DNA of 64,000 nucleotides from Glandiceps talaboti (Eukaryota; Hemichordata; Enteropneusta; Spengelidae), in the NCBI RefSeq assembly GCF_964340395.1, contig NC_135555.1, positions 25,601,225-25,665,224 on the forward strand, in the 5' to 3' direction. A program made the position numbers and the translations under genes. Of the stretch, positions 32,946 through 64,000 are shown piece after piece. Below the pieces are notes generated by a model that saw nothing but the letters and a program-made list of their open reading frames with translations, was not told where the DNA came from and did not search any database. Within the stretch, counting starts at the first letter, position 1; each line of letters begins with the position of its first letter.

Positions 32946-35900
32946 CACCCCACCCCCATACCCGACCCATCCTTTATTGTTGAATGGTTTATTCCATGAC
33001 GTCATCTTGAAGAGTAGACATGTCCCATGTCCAACGAGGAGATACAACATGAGTAGGCATGTTCCATGTTCAACGAATATTACTAGTGCACTCAAACATA
33101 CCATACCAATCCTCACCCTAAAAACAACCATATGAGGCCAAACAACATTAACCAGGTTTGAAAATGACAACATAAAGTGCCAGTTCCTTAAAACCCAATC
33201 ATAGCGGGGACTATGTCATTCTCAATGACTTGTTCATTATTATGTTTATTTTGCCATAAAAATAAATGAAATTGCATTCATACCTCAAAATATTACGCGC
33301 ATTGGCAAAAAAGTCGCAAAAATACTTGCTTCAACTAACTTTAGCACCTCAACCAGCTCACAAAAGGTGTCGAGGTCCCACGGTATTACAAAAGCCTTCT
33401 AAGCCTTTGTGTAATGTTTACTTATGAATTACTAATTACGCTTGCCATATAGTATAATCTGTAACTGTACATATTGTGGTGTACCAGTTTAGTCTTCTGG
33501 CAACGTATGGTTCCTTGGTGATTTGTCAGCAGCACCCACAGTGAAACGATCACCCTACACACATTTCCGAGTGATATAACTGAGTAGGTAATGGGTGAAG
33601 GCAGTTGAAACGACGCATAAAAACTGGACAGTGAAAGCCGGTAAATGTTATTGGGGCTGGGGTTCTCCACACCACCGGTGTAGCCATGATCAAAGTGAAA
33701 AAAAAGGAAAACATATAAAATAATTTGAAATGATGTTTTCATGAATCAAGAAAGCAAGTTAGCTTCATAAAATATCCTCAGTATGATAGCAATGTTTTGG
33801 AAACATGAGTTGGACGTGCACCTACACTGGATGGTCCATGTTGCGGTACAAGACAGCAAGTCACAGTCAGAAAACAAGCACTAAACTTGCATGATGGATA
33901 TTTAAACACAGGTATACTATTAGTATTACATATAATGTGTACTTGCCATGACTACATTTTTCTGTGAAATTTACATTAAAAAAAAGCTTATAAAGCAGTG
34001 TCATTCAGTCTTTGTGGTTGACCACCACCGTCCTCACTCATTCACTGCCAGAGGAACTATCGTTACTGCTAGCGGCCGATTCTAATAATATATATACTAT
34101 CACGAAACCCCATGTCCTTTATTTTTATGGCAAAATAAACATGAGGAAAAAAGTATCACCCTTTGCATGTACACTTTAATACTGTACTTGTCAACTAAAA
34201 CATAAGATAAATTGGACAAAAGGCTTGCCAATAATTATGCATGGTAGAGTGAATGGGTCACGTGACCAAGTATATAATATTCTATTTATATACAGTGGCA
34301 TATTTGGTCACATTTTACTTGTTTACTTTTTTATCACCATATGTAGTGTTTTAATCAATATATCAGTATATTTGAATTTATTTAACAAATTTTACCAACC
34401 CGTATGAATAAATATATGTTAACCAAGAGAACAATGATTCAATAGCGCATTTAATATTTTTTGCATGTTTTCTTTGTTATGTAGATATTTTGTAATGTTG
34501 TCATTAGTGGTATACACTAGAATGAATCTTTTATACTGAATAATCCACCGATCTAATGGCAACAATTCCTAGATCTGTATATGCATGTAATCCAGTAATG
34601 CCATTGGCTTATAGAGTTGAAATTTGACACTTGACATTACAAAGGACTGTGGAAAAACTGACCATGGCTGAAGATTTCACTTGAGGCTTTTAGGAAATTT
34701 GTCATTAAGTTAAGGAGACTGATGAAATATGTTAAAAAGTGAAATGACTTTGCAATAATTGATGAAATAAAAAAATAAGACCAGTCAATACAATCAAGAA
34801 ATTTGGTACTTAGGAATGCAAGAAAAAAATCCTGTAATGTTTTGATGGCACTTTTAAGTGCAAGATGTGAGTATTATGTTGTCTTTGTAATGCAAAGTGA
34901 TTTTTGGTTGCAAACTTTCCAAAATATAGTTACTATATTATGGTCATGTAACCTTTGAAAGGGAGCAGTTTAAACCAGACAATTATTTCAATGTAGAGAG
35001 ACTTCATTCAAGTGTTTATACCAGTCCTATATTATCAGAGGTCACACTAAACAAAAAGTCTAATTTACCCATGGCACCATTTCTGTCCAGGGGTAGAACA
35101 AAACTCAGTACCACTTTTGATTTCCTACAGATCCCAGGAGAAATATCACCATGGGTAAATTAAGTCAAAGGTGGAACTTTGTGCCATACTAACCACATTT
35201 ACACATCCTCTGCTTACGCTAATTACCCAGGTGGAAAGACATTGTCAAACAAGAAAAGGATAGTGTCAGATTTCTATTTTAAGACTGTAACATTTGATAA
35301 TTACCTTCATCTTCAGCTCAATCAACAAATTATTTATTTACCTCCTATGTTTTGTACATGTGTGTAATAGCACTAAATAAAGTGTCTGTGCATATTTTGT
35401 AGTATAAGCTTTCAAGTCAAACACCGACCTTTGACCTTGATCACCATCTTCAAAGTTACATAGCAAATTTCTGAACAACTTTGTAATTTTTGTGCCAAGA
35501 TCGAGACACCATGCAATTGTCAACATAGTCTAACTGCTAGACCTTGGATGTTCTTCTGATACAATGCGACACACAACCGAACATCACTATTGAGGATGGA
35601 ACAGAATATTCTTTGACCTTAATTATCGATTTTAGGGTTGGAAATGGTTGTTTTTTAATTTAGAAATGATTTAGTTGTCAACACCAATATTATGAGAGGA
35701 AATCAGACTGATCTCATACTGTACTAATTCTAACATTTTCTCCATGACCTGTATATATTGAGGTCAATAAATAGCCATTTATGTTGTAAGAAGACATTGC
35801 TATGTACAAGGTTTTCAAGTCGGTAACTACCATTCTGGGACCATATTTTAGACACCAGCATATTGCATTTCAAGTTGCCAACTACCATTCTAGGACCATA

Positions 35901-36240
35901 TTACATTTCAAGTTGGCAACTAATTGTTGGACCATATTTTAGACACCAGCTTATTTAATGTCTTCAAACATATCATTGTTAATTGTATGTTGTAACTTAT
36001 TTACATGAATGTGAATGTTAGAACAGTTATTTAAATGTTTGTAAAGATTGAGAGATTCCCTTTTTTGAATTCCAGAAGTTCTGTATAAACCTATTAATAA
36101 TGGTGACTGTCTATATTTTGTTCAATATACAGTGTTAATAGTATACAGTCTACATTGTTTTTGTTTTTAAAGAGTAGAACTTTGTCACTTGTAAATTTCA
36201 TTGAAAATGTTTTTAATAGCTCGGTTGCATTCTGGTATTT
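32946..36240. other. Intergenic, no gene seen
   Basis: No supported exons. Items noted: a C-rich tract at 32939-32960; a 25-bp inverted pair at 33242-33266 and 34118-34142 (left arm ATGTTTATTTTGCCATAAAA...); a TGACCTTTGACCTTGA-type repeat at about 35425; a segment at 35527-35600 related to 56830-56905 (ACATCACTATTGAGGATGG against ACATCGCTATCGAGGATGG); and a small local duplication at 35815-35950. Confidence 0.5.
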
Positions 36241-36243
36241 GAA

Positions 36244-36440
36244 ATGGACATACATTCTACAGCTCTATCACAGAGACCTGTTTTGAAGTTGGTGTTACTA
36301 TCTCAAGAAGTTCTCCACACCAAGAGCTTCTTGAGATATAGTAAAACTATGATAAATCTCTTTGATAGAGATGTGTTTGAGATAATAACACCAAGACAAG
36401 TCTCTGAGCTAAAGAGCTTCTTGAGATAGTACTACCAAAA
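36244..36440. repeat. Nested inverted repeats
   Basis: ACTATCTCAAGAAG (36297) is complementary to CTTCTTGAGATA at 36328 and, more exactly, to CTTCTTGAGATAGT at 36417. The flanks TTGGTGTTACTATCTC and GAGATAATAACACCAAG are also inverted. The segment can fold into alternative hairpins. The 61-codon frame across it is probably accidental. Confidence 0.65.
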
Positions 36441-36663
36441 CAAGTGTCAGGGTCAGCTGTATCAGCACTTTATATCAAAGAAGGTGACTAATCATGTACC
36501 CATAAAAACAATATGGCGTCACTAGCATCTATCAAAGCCATGAGTTTTAGAATTGTAACATGCTGTGCCTTAACTTTATCAATGTATAGAACTGTTCAAT
36601 TCAGTAACTTGTTACAAATGTAAGTAATATAACTATTGATCTTATACCACTTCTCTGTTCCTA

Positions 36664-37030
36664 TACAAATAGAAATACAAATACAAATACAACATTTAAT
36701 ACAAATACAAATACAAAATGTAATGCAAATAAAAATACATATACAAATATAAATATAAATACAAATACAAATACAAATACAAATACAAATAAAAGTACAA
36801 AATTTAATACAAATAAAAGTACAAAATTTAATACAAATATAAATATAAATACAGGTACAAATATAAATACAAATACAAATACAAAATTTGATACAAATAT
36901 GAATACAAATACGGACACAAATACAAATATGAATACCAATATGAATACAAATACAAAATTTAATACAAATACAAAATGATACAGATACAAATACACATAC
37001 AGATAAGATAAGGTACAGATAGATTCAGAC

Positions 37031-37071
<41 letters not shown>

Positions 37072-37078
37072 TAGATAG
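36664..37078. repeat. (AAATAC)n hexanucleotide-like array with a (CAGA)n end
   Basis: Degenerate AAATACAAATAC runs with AAATATAAAT and ACAAAATTTAATAC interruptions end in a (CAGA)n run at 37027-37070. The reverse-strand open frame reading FVFVFVF is repeat translation. Confidence 0.93.
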
Positions 37079-37079
37079 T

Positions 37080-38172
37080 CTTGATGTCAGTGTGGTTTCT
37101 AACTAGACCGTGATTGGAGGTGGAAATAGTAATGATACCGTATAGGAACTAGACTATGTGAGTGGAGGTGTAAATGGTAATGATACTGCATATGAACTAG
37201 ACTGTGAGTGGAGGCGTAAATAGTAATGATACCGTATAGGAACAGTACTGTGAGTGGAGGTGTAAATGGTAACAATACCGTAAAGGAACTAGACTGAGAG
37301 TGGAGGTGTAAATGGTAATGCTACTGTATAGGAACTAGACTATGTGAGTCGTAGAGGTGTAAATGGTAATGATACTGTATAGGAACTAGATTAGTGAGTG
37401 GAGGTGTAAATGGTAACGATACTGTATAGGAACTAGACTGTGAGTGGAGGTGTAAATGGTAATGATACCGTATAGGAACTAGACCAGTGAGTGGAGGTGT
37501 AAATGGTAACGATACTGTATAGGAACTAGACTAGTGAGTGGAGGTGTAAATGGTAATGATACCGTATAGGAACTAGACTATGTGAGTGGAGGTGTAAATG
37601 GTAATGATACTGTATTTGGACTAGACTGTGAGTGGAGGTGTAAATGGTAACGATACTGTATAGGAACTAGACTAGTGAGTGGAGGTGTAAATGGTAACGA
37701 TACCGTATAGGAACTAGACTAGTGGAGGTTTAAATGGTAACGATACTGTATAGGAACTAGACTAGTGGAGGTTTAAATGGTAACGATACTGTATAGGAAC
37801 TAGACTAGTGGAGGTTTAAATGGTAACGATACTGTATAGGAACTAAACTAGTGGAGGTGTAAATGGTAACGATACTGTATAGGAACTAGACTAGTGAGTG
37901 GAGGTGTAAATGGCAACGATACCGTATAGGAACTAGACCAGTGAGTGGAGGTGTAAATGGTAATGATACTGTATATGAACTAGACTGTGAGTGGAGGTGT
38001 AAATGGTAATGATACCGTATAGGAACTAGACTAGTGAGTGGAGGTGTAAATAGTAATGATACTGTATAGGAACTAGACTGTGAGTGGAGGTGTAAATGGT
38101 AATGATACTGTATAGGAACTAGACTATGTGAGTGGAGGAGTAAATGGTAATGATACTATATAGGAACTAGAC
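37080..38172. repeat. 42-50-bp minisatellite, about 23 units
   Basis: The unit runs GTAAATGGTAATGATACTGT, ATAGGAACTAGACTGTGAGT, GGAGGT. Length varies around the GACTGTGAG / GACTATGTGAG / GACTAGTG block, giving units of 42-50 bp. It is followed by (CA)n and a small copy of the AAATAC motif. Intergenic. Confidence 0.94.
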
Positions 38173-38444
38173 TAACAGAGAGATTGACACACACACACAC
38201 ACAGAAACAGCTAGAGGTACAAATACAAATACTGACACACATACAATATTCACCAGCTACAAAATTGAATGTATGAATCAATCATCTTTCTGAAACCAAG
38301 TGCCTTTGAATGATGGTGTATATATTAATTTAATTAATTACTTCAGAAATATTCATATACCACATACTTAAACTTTTGGTTTATTATCCGTGCCACTATG
38401 GGTACATGTCAGGCAATTAGTTACAGAATTATCCTTTGTAATTC

Positions 38445-38550
38445 TAGCATGTATTTCACTCAGTGGCGTCTATAAACACTAGCTCTGTACACAGGCTACT
38501 GTATTTCACTCAGTGGAGTCTATAAACACTAGCACTGTACACAGGCTATT
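38445..38550. repeat. Two tandem copies of a ~53-bp unit
   Basis: TGTATTTCACTCAGTGG followed by TCTATAAACACTAGC and CTGTACACAGGCTA occurs twice. The remainder of 38173-39440 is A/T-rich with a (GT)n run at 38858-38884 and no gene that I can support. Confidence 0.8.
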
Positions 38551-38852
38551 GTAATTCCTGACAAAGTGTAATCTCACAAAGAACACTTTATCAGTGGTTT
38601 CTTTTTGGCACATACTTCATAATTTAGTGAAGTACTTTTCAAGATAACTTTCATTACTGCCAGCAGTTCCTTTATCCAGTTTTGTTTTAAACAGAGTTGA
38701 AGTTTCAGGTTTGTAATGTGTCGTAATGGATAGTGCAGTAATAAAATATGGTGTTGTGCTTATTGAAATGTTATTTTGTCATGCTAGAATTGTTCATTTT
38801 CATTGAAAAGTTGCGTATACCCAATCAATAGAAGGAGATGGCAATCACATCG

Positions 38853-38888
<36 letters not shown>

Positions 38889-39440
38889 CTATTTCTCAAT
38901 TCCTTTACTGCATAACAATTTGGGTTTGTGACGCCACTTAAACAAATCATTTCAAGACTTAATTATACGTTGACATCTGGAGACGTCTCTAGTATAACTA
39001 TTTTCTTTGACATTACCTTTCACAGTCTTCTACAGTATTATTATTATTGCTGGAAAACGTAACCCCAATACTATTATAACTTTGTTCCAAAACTTTTTAA
39101 AAATCTGCTGTCCATTTTGGAACACTTACACATCTTTTCTTCTCCAACTGTTAAATTGTTTTTCAATTCACTTTCATAACATTTACTTTTTGATGAGTTT
39201 ACTTTTGATGATATATCGCACTAACTATAAGTTGATCAAACATTTTGTAGATGTGACTTATCGATAACATATAAGATCTTGCGATTATTTGCAATACGCC
39301 TTACTAATAATATTCTGAGATCGCCACTGTATTCCAATCATCGTAGACTTTCACAACAATGTCATATATACTGTAACAAATATTCCTCGCCATTCCGCGA
39401 ATTCATGTAATACAGTCCAAAGTAAGTCTATTCCACGAAG

Positions 39441-40658
39441 CATTCTGTCAGTAGCAGTAGTACTAGTTCTATGTACAATAGAACACACCCTCCCCACTAG
39501 CTATCATTCTGTCAGTAGCAGTAGTACTAATTCTATGTACAATAGAACACACCCTCCCCACTAGCTATCATTCTGTCAGTAGCAGTAGTACTAATTCTAT
39601 GTACAATAGAACACACCCTCCCCACTAGCTATCATTCTGTCGGTAGCAGTAGTACTAATTCTATGTACAATAGAACACACCCTCCCCACTAGCTATCATT
39701 CTGTCAGTAGCAGTAGTACTAATTCTATGTACAATAGAACACACCCTCCCCACTAGCTATCATTCTGTCAGTAGCAGTAGTACTAGTTCTATGTACAATA
39801 GAACACACCCTCCCCACTAGCTATCATTCTGTCAGTAGCAGTAGTACTAGTTCTATGTACAATAGAACACACCCTCCCCACTAGCTATCATTCTGTCAGT
39901 AGCAGTAGTACTAGTTCTATGTACAATAGAACACACCCTCCCCACTAGCTATCATTCTGTCGGTAGCAGTAGTACTAGTTCTATGTACAATAGAACACAC
40001 CCTCCCCACTAGCTATCATTCTGTCAGTAGCAGTAGTACTAATTCTATGTACAATAGAACACACCCTCCCCACTAGCTATCATTCTGTCAGTAGCAGTAG
40101 TACTAATTCTATGTACAATAGAACACACCCTCCCCACTAGCTATCATTCTGTCAGTAGCAGTAGTACTAGTTCTATGTACAATAGAACACACCCTCCCCA
40201 CTAGCTATCATTCTGTCAGTAGCAGTAGTACTAGTTCTATGTACAATAGAACACACCCTCCCCACTAGCTATCATTCTGTCGGTAGCAGTAGTACTAGTT
40301 CTATGTACAATAGAACACACCCTCCCCACTAGCTATCATTCTGTCAGTAGCAGTAGTACTAGTTCTATGTACAATAGAACACACCTTCCTCACTAGCTAT
40401 CATTCTGTCAGTAGCAGTAGTACTAGTTCTATGTACAATAGAACACACCCTCCCCACTAGCTATCATTCTGTCGGTAGCAGTAGTACTAGTTCTATGTAC
40501 AATAGAACACACCCTCCCCACTAGCTATCATTCTGTCGGTAGCAGTAGTACTAGTTCTATGTACAATAGAACACACCTTCCTCACTAGCTATCATTCTGT
40601 CGGTAGCAGTAGTACTAGTTCTATGTACAATAGAACACACCTTCCTCACTAGCTATCA
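39441..40658. repeat. 64-bp minisatellite, 19 units
   Basis: The unit runs ATTCTGTCAGTAGCAGTAGT, ACTAGTTCTATGTACAATAG, AACACACCCTCCCCACTAGC, TATC. It is very homogeneous; variants are CAG/CGG, AGTTC/AATTC and CCTCCCC/CTTCCTC, the last only in the final units. The homogeneity suggests recent expansion. Intergenic, about 2 kb upstream of gene 2. Confidence 0.97.
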
Positions 40659-42604
40659 TGGAGATGCTGTTTCTGCCCACAATCACGATTGAAAGAAAAA
40701 ACCTCGCTGTACAGCCTAATGTGAGATCTTTTTCGCAAAGCCCACATCTATTTGTAAAGAAATCTCTCATTGTTATGTATGGACGCTGAAATTGATTTTC
40801 ACTGTTAGCTTAATGTAGTGAACCATCCATACTGTACATCTCTGAAGTGGAGCGGGGTAATGTATAATTACACATTTAAATATGTGTGTGTGTGTGGGGG
40901 GGGGGGGGGGGCTACGAAAATTCTTGGGTTCATTTTTTGGGGGTGGCATGAAAGCGCAGAGAGGGGGGGGGGGGCTGCAAATTTTTTTTTGACCAAAATT
41001 ATTTCTCTCCAGGCGACCCTGTCGTAAATTCTGACCCCAACCTAAGCTACAATAAGATACATAGACAATGTAAAGTTTGTCACTGAGGGCGCTGTGACTC
41101 GAAAAGGCGCAATTTTAGTAACTTTCTGGGTGCGTTCTTTCTATTCAGCCACATTTTTGGGGCGGTCTTGTTATTTAATCGTTCTTTGTATTGTGGTATT
41201 GGGTCCTTGTTGATTCGGCTCGATCTGCTTCGGTCTACCACGGCCTTGCGCAGTACATCATTTACAAACGTCATCCTTTGTTAAATTAATATCTGATATT
41301 GTATAAACTTTAGATGTTAAAGGACCAAACCACATTCCGGGGCAAAATAACCCCAATATATGGTATAAACTGACACATTATCATAAAGTTATGAGTATGA
41401 TATTAATCACAGGGTTTTTGTTTTAATGAGTTATTTGCATAATTAATGGTTTTCAATAATTAGGCTATATCATCAAAATGCATACTTCAAATTCAATATA
41501 ATTTGGTACGTAACTTAAAACATAACTAATCACAAATATTATGTTGCATTTCAACAATTATTGTGTGTAGGAACGAAAATCTAAAGCCTTAATTTGCCCC
41601 TTACGGAAGGCATTCAGTTTAAATGTGGTACCACTTAGTCCAGTCACTGACGTTTTTGAAATAGTAATTAGATCGACTACATGATGTCATTTAATACACA
41701 CGTGATATAAATGTATTCGTATCATTAGTTATGTTTATTGTTCTATTCTACTATATTTGCCATAGCTAAATAAAAAACTGACGTCACCAGTCAAGAAAAT
41801 ACCCAGAATTCCCCTGTGTTCTACGACTAAAATCATAAAGGTCAAACGTAGTCATGTCGACGTGTGGTATTTTATAACTTTTGACATACATGAAGATGCA
41901 TCACCGATGACGCAGCAAAACTATTCATATATAATGTTAAATGTCGTTCAAAATCGAAATAAATGCAATGAAATAAAACTACACCTGCGTTCAACACAAA
42001 TGCAATTGTTATAATTTAACTTAACCACTCCCATGTTTGGATCTCAAATATTATGACTATGAAATACGTCCATGTTTGCGTATAGGGTTGCGTATATAAG
42101 ATGACCACTTGGTGATCGTCCTTATCATATATGTCGTTAATTTTCAACAAGACAAAGGGAGATTAAGTTAAACTTTAACTTGTACAGAATTGTCTCCCTT
42201 TATGTATTAACGGGTGCTTTATGACGATCACTGCACTGTATACCGAATTTATAGATTTGAACAAATTGACGGATAACTTTCTTCCCCGTGTATATGAAAG
42301 GTAAGTGGTAGCTCAGGTTCTTACACTTCCTATCTCGATTATTCTATGTAAAAGATGTTGACGACGTCATCTAGTTACTGGACTCGTGACGTGATATCAG
42401 CACCTGAATCAGTGACTGTCTGTCCTCTTCCGGTTTATCAAAAAGTGAAGAATATCAGCCGCTAATATATATTTTCTTAATTTCCACAGTGATTTCACTC
42501 GCTATATGTTGAATGCAACAATATTTTATTGATTTCGTGAACAAAGATAGCGAGTGGAACAAAGTACCATATCTGGCAATTTCCCACCATTATTGAGTTG
42601 TGAA
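40659..42604 (+). promoter_or_regulatory. Upstream region of gene 2
   Basis: This region should contain the promoter and 5' UTR of gene 2, but I cannot fix a start site. A TATA-like GTATATAAGATG lies at about 42091. Poly-G tracts occur at 40895-40912 and 40961-40975. A reverse-orientation member of the dispersed family also found at 51640 and 61770 lies at about 41400-41560 (TGCATAATTAATGGTTTTCA). No other gene is convincing here. Confidence 0.35.
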
Positions 42605-63588
<20,984 letters not shown>

Positions 63589-63654
63589 GTTTGTTAGTTT
63601 ACTATATTCCCTAATTCTCAACACCTCGTTAAAGTGATCGCTTTAATACAGTAA

Positions 63655-63752
63655 CTGTATTCAATGAATATTGGAAACCAGCTTGACACTTGGGGGCGAT
63701 GTAACGCAATGTAAGTTGAAACCAGCTTGGCACTTGGGGGCGATGTAACGCA
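63655..63752. repeat. Two tandem copies of a ~46-bp unit
   Basis: GAAACCAGCTTGACACTTGG followed by GGGCGATGTAACGCAATGTA is present twice with one or two differences. It lies in the last visible intron of gene 2; nothing else is recognised from 63589 to the end. Confidence 0.85.
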
Positions 63753-64000
63753 ATGTAAGTTGAGTCGATGTTACAAAACAACATGTCTGCATGTATGTGT
63801 TGCTCAGATTTGACATCGGTCTTATTATGGGATATTATGTAAATGTGTATATGTACGGAAAGTCCTTGAGTAAATATGTCTGTGTATGATGCTGAAAACG
63901 AAGGCACATGACAAACCTACGCCATCCATATACAGGTATGGAGACGACCATTCTGTTATGAAAATAAAGTTTTCATTTCTTCTGCCGCTATTTCCATGTA

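Noticed and set aside
33422-33742. 106-codon reverse ORF
   Set aside because: No recognisable domain, biased hydrophobic composition from A/T-rich DNA, and no supporting splice sites.
41080-41274. 64-codon reverse ORF, basic and somewhat GC-richer than its surroundings
   Set aside because: No domain is recognised and no splice partner or second exon is seen. It could be part of an old repeat.
63938-64000. Possible next exon of gene 2 after TATACAG at 63937
   Set aside because: The phase-0 reading (VWRRPFCYENKVF) does not look like ABCA sequence, and the other frames are weaker or hit a stop. The real next exon is probably outside the window.

Overview
The window is animal nuclear DNA, not prokaryotic. 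Coding sequence is broken into short exons (41-240 nt) with GT-AG introns whose reading phases match at every junction I checked. Between them lie minisatellites, microsatellites, a tRNA-derived SINE, elements with terminal inverted repeats and a hammerhead-ribozyme fragment. Genome style (several-kb introns, private minisatellites, dispersed TGACCT-rich repeats) suits a marine invertebrate such as a cephalochordate, hemichordate or lophotrochozoan. The sequence alone does not fix the species.

Two genes are supported, both on the + strand and head to tail, and both encode ABCA-family (ABC subfamily A) lipid-transporter-type proteins. Gene 1 (9326-29134, 11 exons, 5' end outside the window) gives the last 477 residues: the final transmembrane helix, the complete second nucleotide-binding domain (Walker A, Q-loop, signature, Walker B, H-loop), the regulatory domain with a VFLNFA motif, and a stop codon. 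Gene 2 (42605-63588, 9 exons, 3' end outside the window) gives the first 334 residues: initiator Met, first transmembrane helix, a first extracellular loop of about 210 residues (short, as in ABCA3-like proteins), the next two transmembrane segments and the linking helix. This is a tandem ABCA pair. Coding sequence is only about 2.4 kb, under 4 percent of the window.

Layout: 1-5236 31-bp minisatellite; 6033-9250 39-bp minisatellite; 9326-29134 gene 1, with introns holding minisatellites of period 24, 23, 52, 56 and 27 bp; 29334-30035 a 53-bp minisatellite just after gene 1; 30036-42604 an intergenic stretch of about 12.5 kb with no convincing gene and minisatellites of about 46 and 64 bp; 42605-63588 gene 2, whose introns hold two ~840-bp long-TIR elements, a 30-bp minisatellite (3.6 kb), a TA/CA block with a perfect hairpin and a hammerhead ribozyme motif, and a 39-bp minisatellite (3 kb). 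Tandem repeats make up roughly 45 percent of the window by my coordinates.

The most unusual signal is that several intronic repeats grew from the exon-intron boundary itself. In gene 1 the last 36 nt of the signature/Walker B exon plus its 5' splice site are repeated about 22 times (18337-19470). A second exon end with its donor is copied about four times (24159-24385), and a third donor region is triplicated (12177-12325). In gene 2 an acceptor plus exon start is duplicated (56048-56130). These arrays place many decoy splice sites next to real ones. The very long apparent open frames (986-1019 codons) are artefacts of repeat periods divisible by three.
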